Position numbers and translations under genes: made by a program. This document shows positions 20,616-33,160 of a stretch of 64,000 nucleotides of DNA, in pieces. The notes below the pieces were generated by a model. It was given only the letters and a program-made list of their open reading frames with translations. It was not told the DNA's origin and made no database searches. The DNA comes from Crossaster papposus. Lineage: Eukaryota > Echinodermata > Asteroidea > Velatida > Solasteridae. Where the stretch lies: positions 434,001 through 498,000 of the forward strand of contig JBAIAA010000605.1 in assembly GCA_037893245.1 (NCBI GenBank), read 5' to 3'. The first letter of the stretch is position 1, and each line of letters starts with the position of its first letter.

Positions 20616-23600
20616 TATGGCACAATAGCGTATCTTGTTTGCTGTACATTTCAAACAAATTTAAGGTCTGTGGTGTTGGATTGTAACAAAGGCTGAAAGC
20701 AAAAAATGTTTAGATTTTAATTTTGTATCCTTGCATCTGTTTCATTTGTAAGAGGAAAGTATTAAACTTTGTATCATCATACCAAATTGTCAACTCTTCG
20801 AATCACTAATTTGTTTAAATGATATTCTTGTTACAAATTGTATTAATGGTAAAATAGACGATTTGTTTCCGATTGAAGACATACCGGTACAAGTGCTAAA
20901 AGTTTAGTTCTAGCTCTGTCAATGCTATGTATAATAATAATAATAACGAATATACATGTAGTTCGCCGGTACCCGTCATTAATTATGCTCATGGCGTATT
21001 CTAAGATACCGGTACCAGGCCCAATTATGTGTCATATTTAGCATTATGCCTGAAAACAGCATTCAGGACATACACGTTCTACTTCTCATTTAGCGGGTTC
21101 CAACATTGACATTTAAAATTGTTCTAATTTTATTTTCAATTCAGAGCATGACTCATTATCATACCAGCAGTGCAGTTGGACAAACCAAACACTTTAAAAC
21201 ACTCACAGTATTTTGTTTTCCTGTTTTTAAATAACATTCAGTAAACTGAATACTAGGCAAGCATTTACAATGCGTGTATCTAAACAGTTCAAACACACAA
21301 TTCAAACACACACACCTGAAAGTTTGTCCATTGAATGTAAATGATATGTCTCAGTAATTGTTGATTCAGGGCTGAGTTACCAACCCCCCAAGCCTCCAAC
21401 CTGGAAACGTCTCTTCAATCAAATAAAAATCTCGACTTCCAACCATTTTTTCCCCCATTCGCAGGAGACTATCAAATGAATACCTCAAACAGTCTAAGAC
21501 AAATGTTATCAAAGGTGTTCTTCTTATTCGCTTTGAATCTGCAGTGTAGGTTTTATTGTTTTCAAGTAATGGTATCGTACTGTACATGTTTCACAATGTA
21601 TTTGGATGAACATGGGGGGGGGGGGGGCCTTATCGGTACTCAAATAAAACAAACAAAAACATTTTGAAGCAAAATATATGAAATATTTTTAAAACCCTTA
21701 CTCATCCAGCATATGTTTCTTGTATGTATATGATGTATATTGACTTCTTTTTTTCTTTCTTAATTTTGAGGAAATGAATGTTTCCTTCCAGAAATCTTCT
21801 GTCTAGAAAGACCAGCAATGTGGGCCCTTATGGACATAAATCAGGCACATTTCTCACTGACTGACTGTCATGGGTGTACACATGTACAGTATAACCACTT
21901 TAGGGAGGGGAGACACACATGGATCATCCCTAAGAAATTATCAAAGAAATTATCATTTTAAGGACATCTTGTACCTGTTCATACTACAGTATCAAAGGTA
22001 CGTAATATTAAAAAACAGACAACAAATTAACACTCTGAATATACATGTACTGCTTAGATGTACCGGTACCGCTAAGGTTTAGCGAAGTACATACGTAAGT
22101 TTGCAAACAAACTTTGCATTAGTACGTTGTACATAGTAATAGTATGTTACATGTATGTATGTACATGTATGTACATGTACACTTGTACCATCATGAACAG
22201 AATCACCTAGTTTCATATCCCTCCACCCCCTTCCAAATTTCCAAGGCTAGAAGATTTTTGGCAAAACTCACCAACAGCCACTACCAGCCTGTCTGTTTTT
22301 GTATGTTTTTTGTATTGTACATACTTAGATAACCCTACATGTATTGCCCCAATAGCCCATTGTGTAGACCCACAGCCATTTTCTCAAAACTTTACACAAG
22401 TCCCCTTGTGCCACAATTTATTGCGTAACATTTCAGTTACGACAGTTTTATAGTGCATTAGTCTGCGGCTTGCACAGCAAATTATGGTGTAACTTCCGCA
22501 GTCGATTTAGGTGGCGTTCGTTGTGGCATAACCACTGAAAATGACGTATTTTACAAGCAAATCGTGATTGTCGTGGAGATTGTCACTGCTCAACTTATTT
22601 CCTTACCACGTTTTTTAAACACTATGCTCAAAACGGTCGAGTAAACGACATTGGTAAAAATGATAAATGATAATAAATAAAATACTCTGTGTTCGAAGTA
22701 AACAAATTGCTGTTTTACCTGTGACAGAATTACAATAAATCCAATCAACTATAAATGCGACAAAGATAAAATTCAAAAGTCTTCTGAAATCTTTTGAACT
22801 TTTTAGATTTCGCCTTTTGTTCGGAGACGCAATGACAAATGCTTGGAGGGTGTTTACACATGTTGGCCATAACACTACAATTAAGCAGGAACCATCAATC
22901 CTATCTTAAAGGAATAAATCTGGCTAGAGCAGACTCCCTGCCCACAATCAATCACAAACCGGCTAGGAAACTGGTCTTTCCTTCCTTTTGGCAAGAAATG
23001 GGCTCAATAAATCCATGCCATAGAGACAGTTTTGGGTTGCATGGCCCTGGCAAGATATGCCGTAGGTAAATTACAAATTGGAAGTTTTGGGGTTATCAAA
23101 ATACGGTTAGTGAAAAAAGAAAGACACACCTTACGGTATATTTCAATCCATAAAATTGAGTAGAGAGGTGAAGGGGAAGGAGGCATATACCGGTACCTCA
23201 CTTTATAAATCAAAGAAACAAACCTCAATGAATATGCAGTTTACTTTGGTAACCTAAATTACTATCGAGTGTACGTCACATTTCCCCAAAACAAAACTCA
23301 GAAATATTTCCAGCTTGAATCCAAATTAAATTTACCAATGTCTTTCAAAAACAAATATCTGTCCGTGTCTTCACTGCATTGGATAAACATGACCTGCCAG
23401 TTATGTTGTGTTGACAATAATTTGTCAATGTGTTGACAATAATTTGTCAATTCTTCGCAGGCAAACTTACAAACTGTCTACCCTCTTATCACCCACTCTC
23501 CCCCCCCCCCCCCCCCCCCTACACACGCAGTAAAACAAACCAACACATTCTAGAACCAGGTCAGGCACAACCAGATTGGGGTCCACAAAGTCTGCGCCTG

Positions 23601-23910
23601 GCCAAACGCACCAGCCACACTACCGTATCTCAAACAATTTGTCCAACGCTGGGGTAAAATATTCAATTTTCATTCCACTTGTCATCAACTGTCCCCCTTC
23701 CCTCTCCATAATTCATTTCAAGTTAATGTCTAGAATGGCCTCATTTTGGCCAAGGGGCTTTTATTGAATCATTTCTGAGAAGGAGTTGGGGGAATTAGGA
23801 GTGGAAAGAAAAAAATGTTATCTCGGTTGGCAGTTCTTTAAATTTAACATGACCCAAGTCAAATTGATTGGCATTTGATGGGTACTGGTGCATAGTACAT
23901 GTACACGTCT
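20616..23910. other. Intergenic, simple repeats only
   Basis: No gene recognised. It contains a short AAT repeat (about 20930-20945), a poly-G run at about 21604-21617, ACATGTAC tracts near 22140-22190 and a poly-C run of about 18 at 23501-23519. Confidence 0.55.
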
Positions 23911-24353
23911 TAAAAGGTAGTATACACCATTGGTCATTGCTTGAATTATCATGAATGAGTAGATTTGGGGGGTTGTATTTTATAGTAAATATCGTTTAAC
24001 TGAGCTGTCCGAAGTTTTACAATCATGGATGCCGAGAAAAGCACGAAAAATAGCGGTTTTTTTCAACCGGCGTCGAGCAGACCTTTATTCTCATGTTATC
24101 TTTGTTTGAATATAATTTTTTAATGAAAAATTATATATATTTTATAATGAAAAATTATAAATTTATAATGAAAAATTAGCGATCGCGAATTTTTCATTAT
24201 AAAATTATATTTTTCGGAATCATTACACGATATCTAACGCAATCCTTTTGCTGGATGCCTAGAATCAACATTTACTTTAAAATGAGTAAGATATTTCTTA
24301 ATAATTCGGTAGTAAATATTTTTGATATCTGCAAATGGTGTATCCTACCTTTA
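23911..24353 (+). mobile_element. TTAA-type MITE, family AGGTAGGATACACCATT, copy 1
   Basis: The left end AAGGTAGTATACACCATT and right end AATGGTGTATCCTACCTTTAA are inverted repeats. Internal ATTTTGCTGGATGCCTAGAATC is shared by the copies at 24444, 28070, 29676, 42714 and 59337. Flanking TTAA is conserved in most copies. Confidence 0.88.
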
Positions 24354-24443
24354 ACAGAGTATACCCTACAGTGTCTTATGGCCATGGGGAGCAACTGGTA
24401 TCATACGTTTGGCCAAAATAAAATCATGGCAAATGTGCAATGT

Positions 24444-24784
24444 TTTAAAGGTACGGTATGATACACCATTTGCATCTATATAAAAAAATCTTACCTTTAA
24501 ATTATTAGGAAATATCTTACTTACATGTATTTGAAAGTAAATAATGATTGTAGGCATCCAGCAAAATTATTGCGCTAGATATTCTGTAATTCTCAGGAAA
24601 AATTGAACATAAGAACCACTGCCTGACGCCAGTTAAAAACTAACGCAGTTTTTCTTGCTGCTCTTAGCATCCACGATTGTAAAACCTGGGACCGCTCAGT
24701 TAAACGATATAATACAACCCCGCAAATCCAGCAATTCATGATACCTATATTTCAAGCAATTACCAATGGTGTATCCTACCTTTA
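24444..24784 (-). mobile_element. TTAA-type MITE, same family, copy 2 (inverted)
   Basis: The same family in opposite orientation, about 90 bp from copy 1. The pair could fold into a long hairpin if transcribed. Confidence 0.85.
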
Positions 24785-25050
24785 ATAACATACATTGTAC
24801 AATCTAAAGATTTCCTGTGAACGTAGAATAAATTGCCGGATTGAGATTCTGCCAATGTGTATTTGTTTCTCTTTAACAAGAGTGAGGCTGTTCTATCCAA
24901 ATTAGGAAAATGCTTCACAAAGGTTCACGTATCGCCACAAGAGGGTGCTATTGCATATTTTCAGTCATGTACAAGTACTGCAGATCCTTTAAAGTCACAT
25001 CAAGCAGGACAAATTAGACCACAAAAATACGGCATTTAAATGTTTAAACA

Positions 25051-25220
25051 TTAACCAGTTTGCACTGGAGGACATATCACGCAAATCTTTTTCCGAGATT
25101 TAAAACGGATGACGCATAAACAAGCCAAGAGCAAGGCCGGAAATATCTGTCAGCAGCGAGCAAGGCCGGAAATATCATGGGTGTGCTTCCCGATACAATT
25201 GGCCTGAACCCTGATCTGAT
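25051..25220 (+). mobile_element. MITE of CCAGTTCGCGCCGG family, truncated
   Basis: It begins TTAACCAGTTTGCACTGG and shares AAAACGGATGACGCATAAAC and the GAGCAAGGCCGGAAAT motif with the intact copy at 25688. The right end is missing. Confidence 0.75.
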
Positions 25221-25687
25221 TCTCTGACTTTACAGTTCCCCAACATCTACAAATCACTCCATTAATTGGGGTCAGACTAGCTACCGGTAGAGTATCAGAC
25301 TACCACATAATTGGTTTTCTTAATTTTTCCAGCATTCCTACTGGTACGAAATCAAAATGTCAAATAAGTCAGTGTAACAATATTTGCTGTAACATGTACA
25401 ATGTACTAACCCCCAAAACCCATCCATTTCTGGAAATGACAGCAAAAGCAAATGATGTATGTACATGTATACTGTACATGTATTCCTTTTAAAGCTAGTT
25501 CAGAGGGCATAGAGAAGTAAAAACTGTGAATGACGTGAATAACATGACAGTAGCATGTTTGCGTTGGCGAGAATCAATCTTTGCTATTCCTCCTTCGAGC
25601 TATTTGATGTTTTTGCCTGTTTATTATTCTTCAGTACAATGCAGACAAGAAGAAGCAAATAACTTTCAAGAAATTCTGTATCAATAT

Positions 25688-25949
25688 TAACCAGTTCGCG
25701 CCGGAGGACGTATACGTGTATGTATGTATACATACTGGTACACCTGTACATACAAAATTGTCTCCAGATTTAAAACGGATGACGCATAAACACGTCACGA
25801 GCAAGGCCGGAAATGTCTGTCAGCATGGAAATGCGTGGGTGTGCTTCCCGGTATCATCAGCCTGAACCCGCTTGGATCGAGTTTTGTTAAAAATAATCCA
25901 GCGCCTCGACTAGGTGATGTTAAAATATTCCCCGGCGCTAACTGGTTAA
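25688..25949 (+). mobile_element. MITE of CCAGTTCGCGCCGG family, full length
   Basis: TTAA CCAGTTCGCGCCGG at the left and CCGGCGCTAACTGG TTAA at the right. The internal sequence is shared with copies at 61970, 62955 and 63559. Confidence 0.87.
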
Positions 25950-26169
25950 TATGTTCATATTACATACTAGCACTTACACGTGTGCTTGTCCTGTAATTTG
26001 TAATTTTTCATCGCAGCCTAAAGTTTACATATTTCACATGTCCACATAGAGTATGTTTCATCCTCTCTGTAAAAGAGCTAAAATAGGGGGAAATGGAGGG
26101 GCCAAGAATCTTGGGGGTTGAACAATTTTCCTGAAGCAAGAAAAATTAGTATTTAGCCAAAATGTTCTC

Positions 26170-26690
26170 AAAATGCACGACTGTGTGGTGAGTTAGTCTT
26201 GCATACGCACTGTGGACCTCCGAACAATATAGGTCCACACGATGCGGGAAGAGGTTACGGTGTGTGGACTTGCACACGTCCACAATCCATTTTTCAGTTT
26301 CCGAAAAAGAGCGCTAGAGGAAAAACGGGTTAGAGTTATATATAGAAAAGATAGAAGGGACAGCTGAGAGGCCCATAATCCAAATTTGAGGGTAAATTTG
26401 TTTTGGGGAAGCGAGAAAAATGAGTATTTAGTCAAAGTTTGTTAACTACACGAAGACAAAGGAATGTCCACAGTGCGTATGTAAGGTAAAGCTACGGGTG
26501 TGTACGGGTGCTACCGGTACATTGTGTGGACCACAATGTCCACACTAGGCAAGTTGTGAAGACATTGTGTGGACTTGCCCACGTCCACACTAGGTTCCGC
26601 CTTTTTGAAAAGGGGCTCTATGAAAAAAAAACGGGGTTAGGGTTATCTTTGGAAAAGTGAGGAGGAACACTTTAGGGGATCACAAGTCGA
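26170..26690. repeat. Diverged tandem duplication with TGTGGAC motifs
   Basis: Two related segments (about 26170-26440 and 26500-26690) share TGTGTGGACTTGC(A/C)CACGTCCACA, the G(A/G)AAAAACGGG(G)TTAG stretch and downstream text. They look like an old duplication of non-coding sequence. Confidence 0.6.
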
Positions 26691-27000
26691 TATTTAGAAA
26701 ATAAAGTACATGTACGGTACCCCACAGTCGTAACGCTAAACTACCAGTATTTCAATATTTCGACATTTCTAAAGAGAATTTAAAGAGAACAAAAGAAGAG
26801 ATGTACCGGTAGGGTCAAACAATAGAGGTACACCTGAAGCTTGAACGTGTCTAATGTGTGCAAGGTCTACACTCAAATAGGGGACATTTAGGAATATAGA
26901 GAATAGAGTCCCATAATGCAAAAAGTATCCGATTGCCATTTGTGGAACAAAAGATATAAAAGGTCTTCCGAAAAAGTACAAAACAGAAGAAGAGATGGTG

Positions 27001-27180
27001 TTTTGGGCGGGGTGTTTTGGGCGGGGTGTTTTTGGGCGGGGTGTTTTTGGGCGGGGTGTTTTGGGCGGGGTGTTTCGGGCGGGGTGTTTCGGGCGGGGTG
27101 TTTCGGGCGGGGTGTTTCGGGCGAGGGGTTTTCGGGTGAGGGGTTTTGTGTGTGGGGTTTCGGGTGAGGGGTTTTAGGTA
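27001..27180 (+). repeat. 14-15-bp G-rich minisatellite (TTTGGGCGGGGTG)
   Basis: About eight clean copies of TTTTGGGCGGGGTG or TTTCGGGCGGGGTG followed by degenerate GGGTGAGGGGTTTT units. The + strand has consecutive GGG/GGGG runs with short loops, a strong G-quadruplex pattern. The peptide frames through it are repeat artefacts. Confidence 0.9.
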
Positions 27181-28069
27181 ACGGATTTTGAGTTAGGGTC
27201 CCCATTTGGGGGTATGCACATGTAAACACCGGCAATTGTAGACTAGAGACAATTGGGTTAAGGGCATAAAACAGGTGCTTATTTGTGTACTGCAATTTTA
27301 GGGCCAGATCCTCACCTGCATCAACAGATTTTAAGGTACTACCGGTAGTTTGTCACTACATGTACCGTAGTTCCTCATGTTACACGAACAATCTTAACAA
27401 GCACTGAAGCTGATTCATAAACCATGCTCAAACTATGCATCTACAAACACTGAAGAAAAGGAGATCCCCATCCAGGCCAAATAATCAGTACCAGGAGTCA
27501 TGTCCTTTGCTTTCACTTGGACACATGAAGAGGTAAGGGGCATTCATCAGGTTGTAATTCATCAATCATGCAGTATATATCACCAAATACTCAGCTGTTA
27601 ACCAAAATGGCCTCTGGCAAACCTACCTCATTTGTAGGGGGGAAAGGAACTCAGCAAAAACTTCAACACAAGTCATACATCAACAGGCCAAATTACAGCC
27701 AACCACAGGCAGTTCTACTCCTGATGGGATTACTCTTATCATCTATATCTGTCTGGCTCTGTGAACTTGACTTTCTTGGGGGTATAGGGGCTCGTCTAGG
27801 GATACACAAATAGACCTGGTTTGGGAATGCCCCTAGCACTTTTGTGGGAGAGGGTAATGACTGGTGAATTGGGTCATGAGGGGGGGGGGGGGGGGGGGGT
27901 GTTTATTCGTCAATTGTTAATTTTATACTGGTGGTTATATTTTGGGACTGAATGCCCTAGGATGTGTAGGGGATGGAGTTCAATTACCTCTCATTCACTC
28001 CTATTTATCGAGCTTAGTTTGTAACTTTACTCCTATTGGCCAATGTACAGGGGTACTTATTTTACATTT

Positions 28070-28435
28070 TTAAATGTAGGATACACCATTTGCAGATTAT
28101 CAAAATAATTTACTACCAAATTATTAAAAATTATCTTACTTATTCGAAAATAAATAATGATTGCAGGCATCCAGCAAAATGATTGCGCTAGATAAACTAT
28201 ATTTGCTCCAAAAATTTTGTTATTGCCGGACGGTGATCGCGAAAAAAACAAGAACATAAGAACCACTACCCAACACCAGATCAAAACGAAGTCAACGCTG
28301 TTTTTCTTGCTTTTCTTAGCATCCATGATTGTAAAACTTTGGACAGGTCAGTTAAACGCTATAAAATACAGCCCCCCCCAAATCTACCCATTCACGATAA
28401 TTCAAGCAATTACCAATGGTGTATCCTACCTTTAA
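28070..28435 (-). mobile_element. TTAA-type MITE, AGGTAGGATACACCATT family, copy 3
   Basis: Inverted ends TTAAATGTAGGATACACC and GGTGTATCCTACCTTTAA with the family's internal GGCATCCAGCAAAATGATTG segment. Confidence 0.87.
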
Positions 28436-29452
28436 AATGGCACCATTTGTAAAGTTATATTTAACAGCACCTTTACAATGTACCATACATACCGTATGTG
28501 AGGCCCCTTAGAGCCCGTAAGAGATTGTCTGATATTGCAGTCATTGGTTGTACTGATTTGGGGTTGAAATGTACTACACAGTAACCCCTAACTCCCTACT
28601 ATACTGGCCAATTCCACCAAAATCTATCATTCATTCTGTTTCTTAAATGGGAAGTACAGTGTACCACTGAAATGGTGTTGATGATCTTTAGAGACTTTCT
28701 ATCAGATTCCCCAGCAGTGCTTCGGGCCTCCTGGGTCCTGGCCTACATGTAAACGTAAGTCTATCATACTCTAGATCCAAATCCTGCAGGACCAATTCCC
28801 CCCAAATCCGCCAAAATGGGGAAGGGGAAGGGTGTTAGATTTTGACGGATTTGGAGTTGAGGGTAACAAACAAAATTCACACTTCTAAATATGGAGAAAT
28901 CCTGCTTCTATGATGCATTGATATTGTCACTGACTACCGGTACATGTACCAGTAGCACTCACAAACTGAACAAACAATTCATATTTTAGAGATGAAAAAT
29001 ATATAGAAAAGAATATACGGTACACGTACCAGTACATGTATGTATGTTAATGTCATAATGTGCGTACATATAGACTGAGTCATCAAATTAAAATGAAAAC
29101 AACTTGGCCACACACCAATAAAGACTAGCATCACAGTCTCTTGCAAAATAACACTTGAAGTTTGCAATAAATGCAGTCATTTTACAGCCAATTAAGCGTG
29201 CAAGATACTGGTACAATTGTATACAGATGTAATTTCAGTCAAATACAAATTATTAAACAAGCAATTAAACACTGTCAATGTACCACTACTGTCGGTAGTG
29301 GTACAGTATGTGTGTATAGACCTTAACTATTGTGAAGTTTCAATAATTTCATATGAACAGAGCTCAAGTCCAGGTTATACTACAACGTGCACAACTCTGC
29401 TACGGTAATAACGATTACTAGATGTAAAGTGATCAACCAGATACCGGTGTAA

Positions 29453-29535
29453 TGTGAATATCAGACTCCTGTGAATATCAGACTCCTGTGAATATCAGAC
29501 TCCTGTGAATATCAGACTCCTGTGAATATCAGACC
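29453..29535 (+). repeat. 17-bp tandem repeat
   Basis: Five copies of TGTGAATATCAGACTCC, the last with a C change (GACCCC). Confidence 0.9.
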
Positions 29536-29675
29536 CCTTTTCCCTGTTATTAGTTAAACCCTTTCACGTGACCCATCACTCTCCTACCGGTAGTTATCTT
29601 TACTTGGGCATGTGCAATACTACCAATGAGTCTAGATTTTGAAGTCTAAAATTCATGCGACACCAGTACGTATAC

Positions 29676-30021
29676 TTAAAGGTTAGGATACATCATTGGT
29701 AATTGCTTGAATTATCATGAATGGCTGGATTTGGGGGGTGTATTATATCTGTTAACTGACTTGTACGTAGTTTCACAGTCATGGGTGCCGATAAAAAAAA
29801 AAAAAAAAAAAGGCGTTCGTTTTCAACTGGCGCCTGGAAGTTGTTCTTGTTTTTTCGCGATCGCCGTCCGGCGATCTCAATTTTTTTTCTAATAAAATAA
29901 CACTATCTAGCGTAATCATTTTGCTGGATGCCTAGAATCAATTTGCTTTGAAATGAGTCAGATATTTCTTGATAATTGGGTAGTAAAATTTTTCGATATC
30001 TGCAAATGGTGTACTACCTAC
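29676..30021 (+). mobile_element. TTAA-type MITE, AGGTAGGATACACCATT family, copy 4
   Basis: Begins TTAAAGGTTAGGATACATC; the degraded right end reads AATGGTGTACTACCTA. It has the family's internal CGATCGCCGTCCGGCGATC palindrome and a long A run. Confidence 0.82.
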
Positions 30022-31530
30022 AATGCAATTCACCGATGCATCAATATTCTCGATACTAAAATGCCACAATACGGCATCATGATACGAAATTGTTTATAAC
30101 GATACACAGAGTCCTGATACTAGAGGCAGAGGATAATAGTCTGAATGAGCTATTTGCAATATGGTTGGAGAAAAATAATATGCAGCCTTCTCGCACAATT
30201 ACATTTGGAAAAATAATGGCTTCATGTAACGGTAGTTGTACCGGTAGCTGTCCAACTGTATCGCCTGTACGTGTTTAAAAATAAAGCCTAATTTTATTGC
30301 TAGCCAATGTACTACCTGTATGCACGTATTTGTTTTAATTTTGTCCAGAAATAAAACATGTATTTAAAAACTGAATTTGGAACTTTTTTGTTTGTTTTGT
30401 TGTTCATATTTGATGTTTGTTTTCTGTTTCAATAATATCATATCATGACCCATTTATCGTGATATGTACGTATCGTATCGTATGGTGATAATACATGTCA
30501 ATCTATATGACCATCAATCATATGTTGGCAACCTGACCATCCCCTCACACAGGACCAAACCCCTACACAACATGTCTAGTGTACGTGGACCCTATATTTG
30601 CTCTTCTTGATGAAATCGACTCGCGGGCCAACAGTCCACAAGCATCTGGCGCTGCAATGTCAACCGAACAAATAACCAAGCGCAAACACAAAACGGTCAC
30701 GCAGTTTGGGTGACTGGGGACTTTAACAGACAAGGACTCCTCAAAGAGAAGTTGGATTGGGAGTAGGAGTAGGGGTAGGGAGGAGAGAGGGGTAGAGGGA
30801 GAAACAAGAGGTTGGCCAAGATTTGTGAAAATGGGTCATGTAATTTGATGCGAGGACATGCTCCAGTGTGTGTGTTCTCTTTCAAGGTCACGTGCTGGGG
30901 AATGAGCTTCAGTTTTAAGTGGTTTTCTGGGGATGGTGTTTGCATACAAACCAGCGTAGGGGGAGATGGGGCAGTTTGTCTAGTTGGCTGTGTGTACAAT
31001 GCGTGCACGCACAAACTGAATCAGGTCTACAGGGGTGCAAATTGGGAAAGGGGGAAATTTAGGTGTTATTAAAGCTTGTGTGCACTAAACATGATGGCCA
31101 GCTGTCAATATGAAAAGCTGACTGAAAATTAAGACTAGCGCCCGACACGTTCTGATGACCAATATCATTGACATAGAATGGGAAGATGTCTAAAATCAAA
31201 TCATCCCACAACTTTAATGGTTTCACTAAATTAGGGCTGTCCCAGTTATTCAAATATTCATTCATCAACCAAATATTTGAATAGCTTTTTCCGATTAAAC
31301 TATTCGAAAGAAAAAACATTCTATGAATGAGCACACTCGACTGTGTTACTTTAATCGTAACGTTGCATGTTGTTTAATGTCAGATGCCACTTTTTTTTCC
31401 CAACAGTATCTTTTTGTTGACGCCTACTCAGTATTGACTGCTCTCTTTTTTCTGCTGGGTTAATTCCCTTTAACAATACTAACATTACTAAATTATTTGA
31501 AAAAAGACAGGCCTACATTGAATACATTAC
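30022..31530. other. Intergenic, nothing recognised
   Basis: Short frames here are compositional. The segment 30760-30800 is purine-rich (GGGGAGGAG type). No splice-linked coding signal was found. Confidence 0.5.
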
Positions 31531-31751
31531 GTACATGCCGCACCTACTCTCTGGAATAACCTTCCCTTCCACATCCGTGCCTCTACTACACTGGACTCAT
31601 TTAAGACTGAACTCAAAACCCACTTATTTAGATCAATCTAAGCATGTTTACAGTTTAAGCTATACCATCTCACTCATCAGCGCTTAGAAACCCTGTATTA
31701 AGCGCTTTATAAATGCAAGCTATTATTATTATTATTATTATTATTATTATG
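31531..31751 (+). mobile_element. LINE 3' end with ATT-repeat tail
   Basis: The + strand encodes LWNNLPFHIR followed by LDSFKTELKTHLF and a stop, the usual C-terminal tail of non-LTR retrotransposon ORF2. It is followed by GCGCTTTATAAATGCAAGCT and an (ATT)n tract, the typical 3' terminus. It is severely 5'-truncated. Confidence 0.8.
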
Positions 31752-31989
31752 TACCGGTACATGTAACTATAAAAACTGCAATCAAGGCATGCACCAACCA
31801 GAAACATATTTTGTTCAATTTTAACAACTAAACTAATTTGTAAAAAAAAAGAAATCCCGCTGATGTACCGGTATGTAAAAAGGGCAATTTTTTCTGTAAA
31901 ACGCACCTTGTGTTTTGGCTTGCTACATGTACGTTCATGTTGGTGGGTGGGTGGGTAGATGTAAGAGGGAGGTACCGGTATGGTACGTG

Positions 31990-32036
31990 GGTGGGTAGAT
32001 GTAGCGGAGTAGGGGGGGGGGGGGGGGGGGGGGGGG
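31990..32036 (+). repeat. Long poly-G run
   Basis: An almost uninterrupted run of more than 20 G, one of several in the window (also about 21604, 27881, 32371, 47420). Such runs often collapse or slip in assemblies. Confidence 0.85.
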
Positions 32037-32282
32037 TTGGTCAATTTATTCGGCTCATTCTATCCTCGACACCATGCACACTTTGGACTACTCTGTAATT
32101 TAACGTACCAGTGCTTACTGTTTGTGTATTGTAGTGCACTGTTGCTAAAGCGTGCTAATCTGTCTTTCTCTAGGCTCTTACTTGGCGCGACACACTGCAG
32201 GCGAAACCCTTAACAAGCTGCAGCCCAGCATTTCCACGTGTAAGACTGCGCGATGGGCTGATGGCCGTATGAGAGGGGTCCA

Positions 32283-32600
32283 CTCGATACTAGTCTGAAG
32301 GTTCGATAGTCCAAAGGTTTATTGATCCGTAAGGTTCGATAGTCCAAACACACACAAATTTCCAATAAGCAGGGGGGGGGGGGTTCATAAGCCCAAAAAC
32401 GAAATAAGGTTCGTTAATCCGAACAATTGATGCGATTGTATGAAGTTTCGCTAGTCTGAAGGTTTGATAATCCGAAGATTCGTTTATCCGAAAGTTCGAT
32501 AGTCCGAATTTAGAATGAGGTTTGTCCTAAAGTTCAATAGTCCAAAATGAAAATAATAAGGTTCATTAATCTGAAAGCACACAAGGTTCGATAAATTCAC
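32283..32600 (+). repeat. Degenerate repeat of GGTTCGATAGTCCGAA
   Basis: About a dozen irregularly spaced variants of (A)GGTTCGATAGTCC(G/A)AA, alternating with GTTCGTTAATCCGAA. Spacing is not constant, so this is a cluster of related words rather than a simple satellite. Confidence 0.75.
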
Positions 32601-32734
32601 AGATCAATTGAGCAAAACATAATCACCGGAAATGAAATCCATCTAAATGGAAATGAAGTACTGGTCTATTTTAGTAAATCTGCCCTATTCTTACTGAATT
32701 GCTTATCAGCTCTGTAAACCTCCAGTATGTCAAC

Positions 32735-33160
32735 AAAGCCAAGGCCTCTGGTTCCAAGAAGATCTTAAGTGGGATACCCAAGTTGACCCCATGCTAAAAC
32801 AAGCTAACAAACGCCTCTTCATATTGAGATCACTAAAACGATTTGGTTTTGATCATAAGGAACCTTATGGTTGTTTACAATAGTTACATGTATGGCAGGC
32901 CAATGACTGAGTATGGATGTGATTTGGCACTCTAGTTTAACTAAAAAAGCAAACAGATGATCTTGAAATGATACAGAAACGTGCTTGTAGGACCATCATA
33001 GGGAACCAGTACACTTCCTACTCTGATGTACTCAACGTATTCTAACCTACTGTAGATACTTTAGATGGAAGGAGAGTCAAACATTGTATACAATTTGCTA
33101 ACTGCACTTGGCACTAATTCTATAACGTCCAACCTGCTTCCACTACGAGGCTAGCAAGTC
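32735..33160 (+). pseudogene. Degraded LINE reverse-transcriptase fragment
   Basis: Conceptual + strand reading gives FQEDLKWDTQVDPMLKQANK, then LFILRSLKRFGF, MTEYGCDLA, LEMIQKRACRTIIGN and DTLDGRRV. This is the conserved thumb region and C-terminus of CR1/L2-like non-LTR retrotransposon RT. Several frameshifts and stops are present. Confidence 0.82.

Noticed and set aside
26888..27295. Proline/lysine-rich minus-strand ORF and glycine-rich + ORFs
   Set aside because: They are translations of the G-rich minisatellite and lack any start context or splice support.
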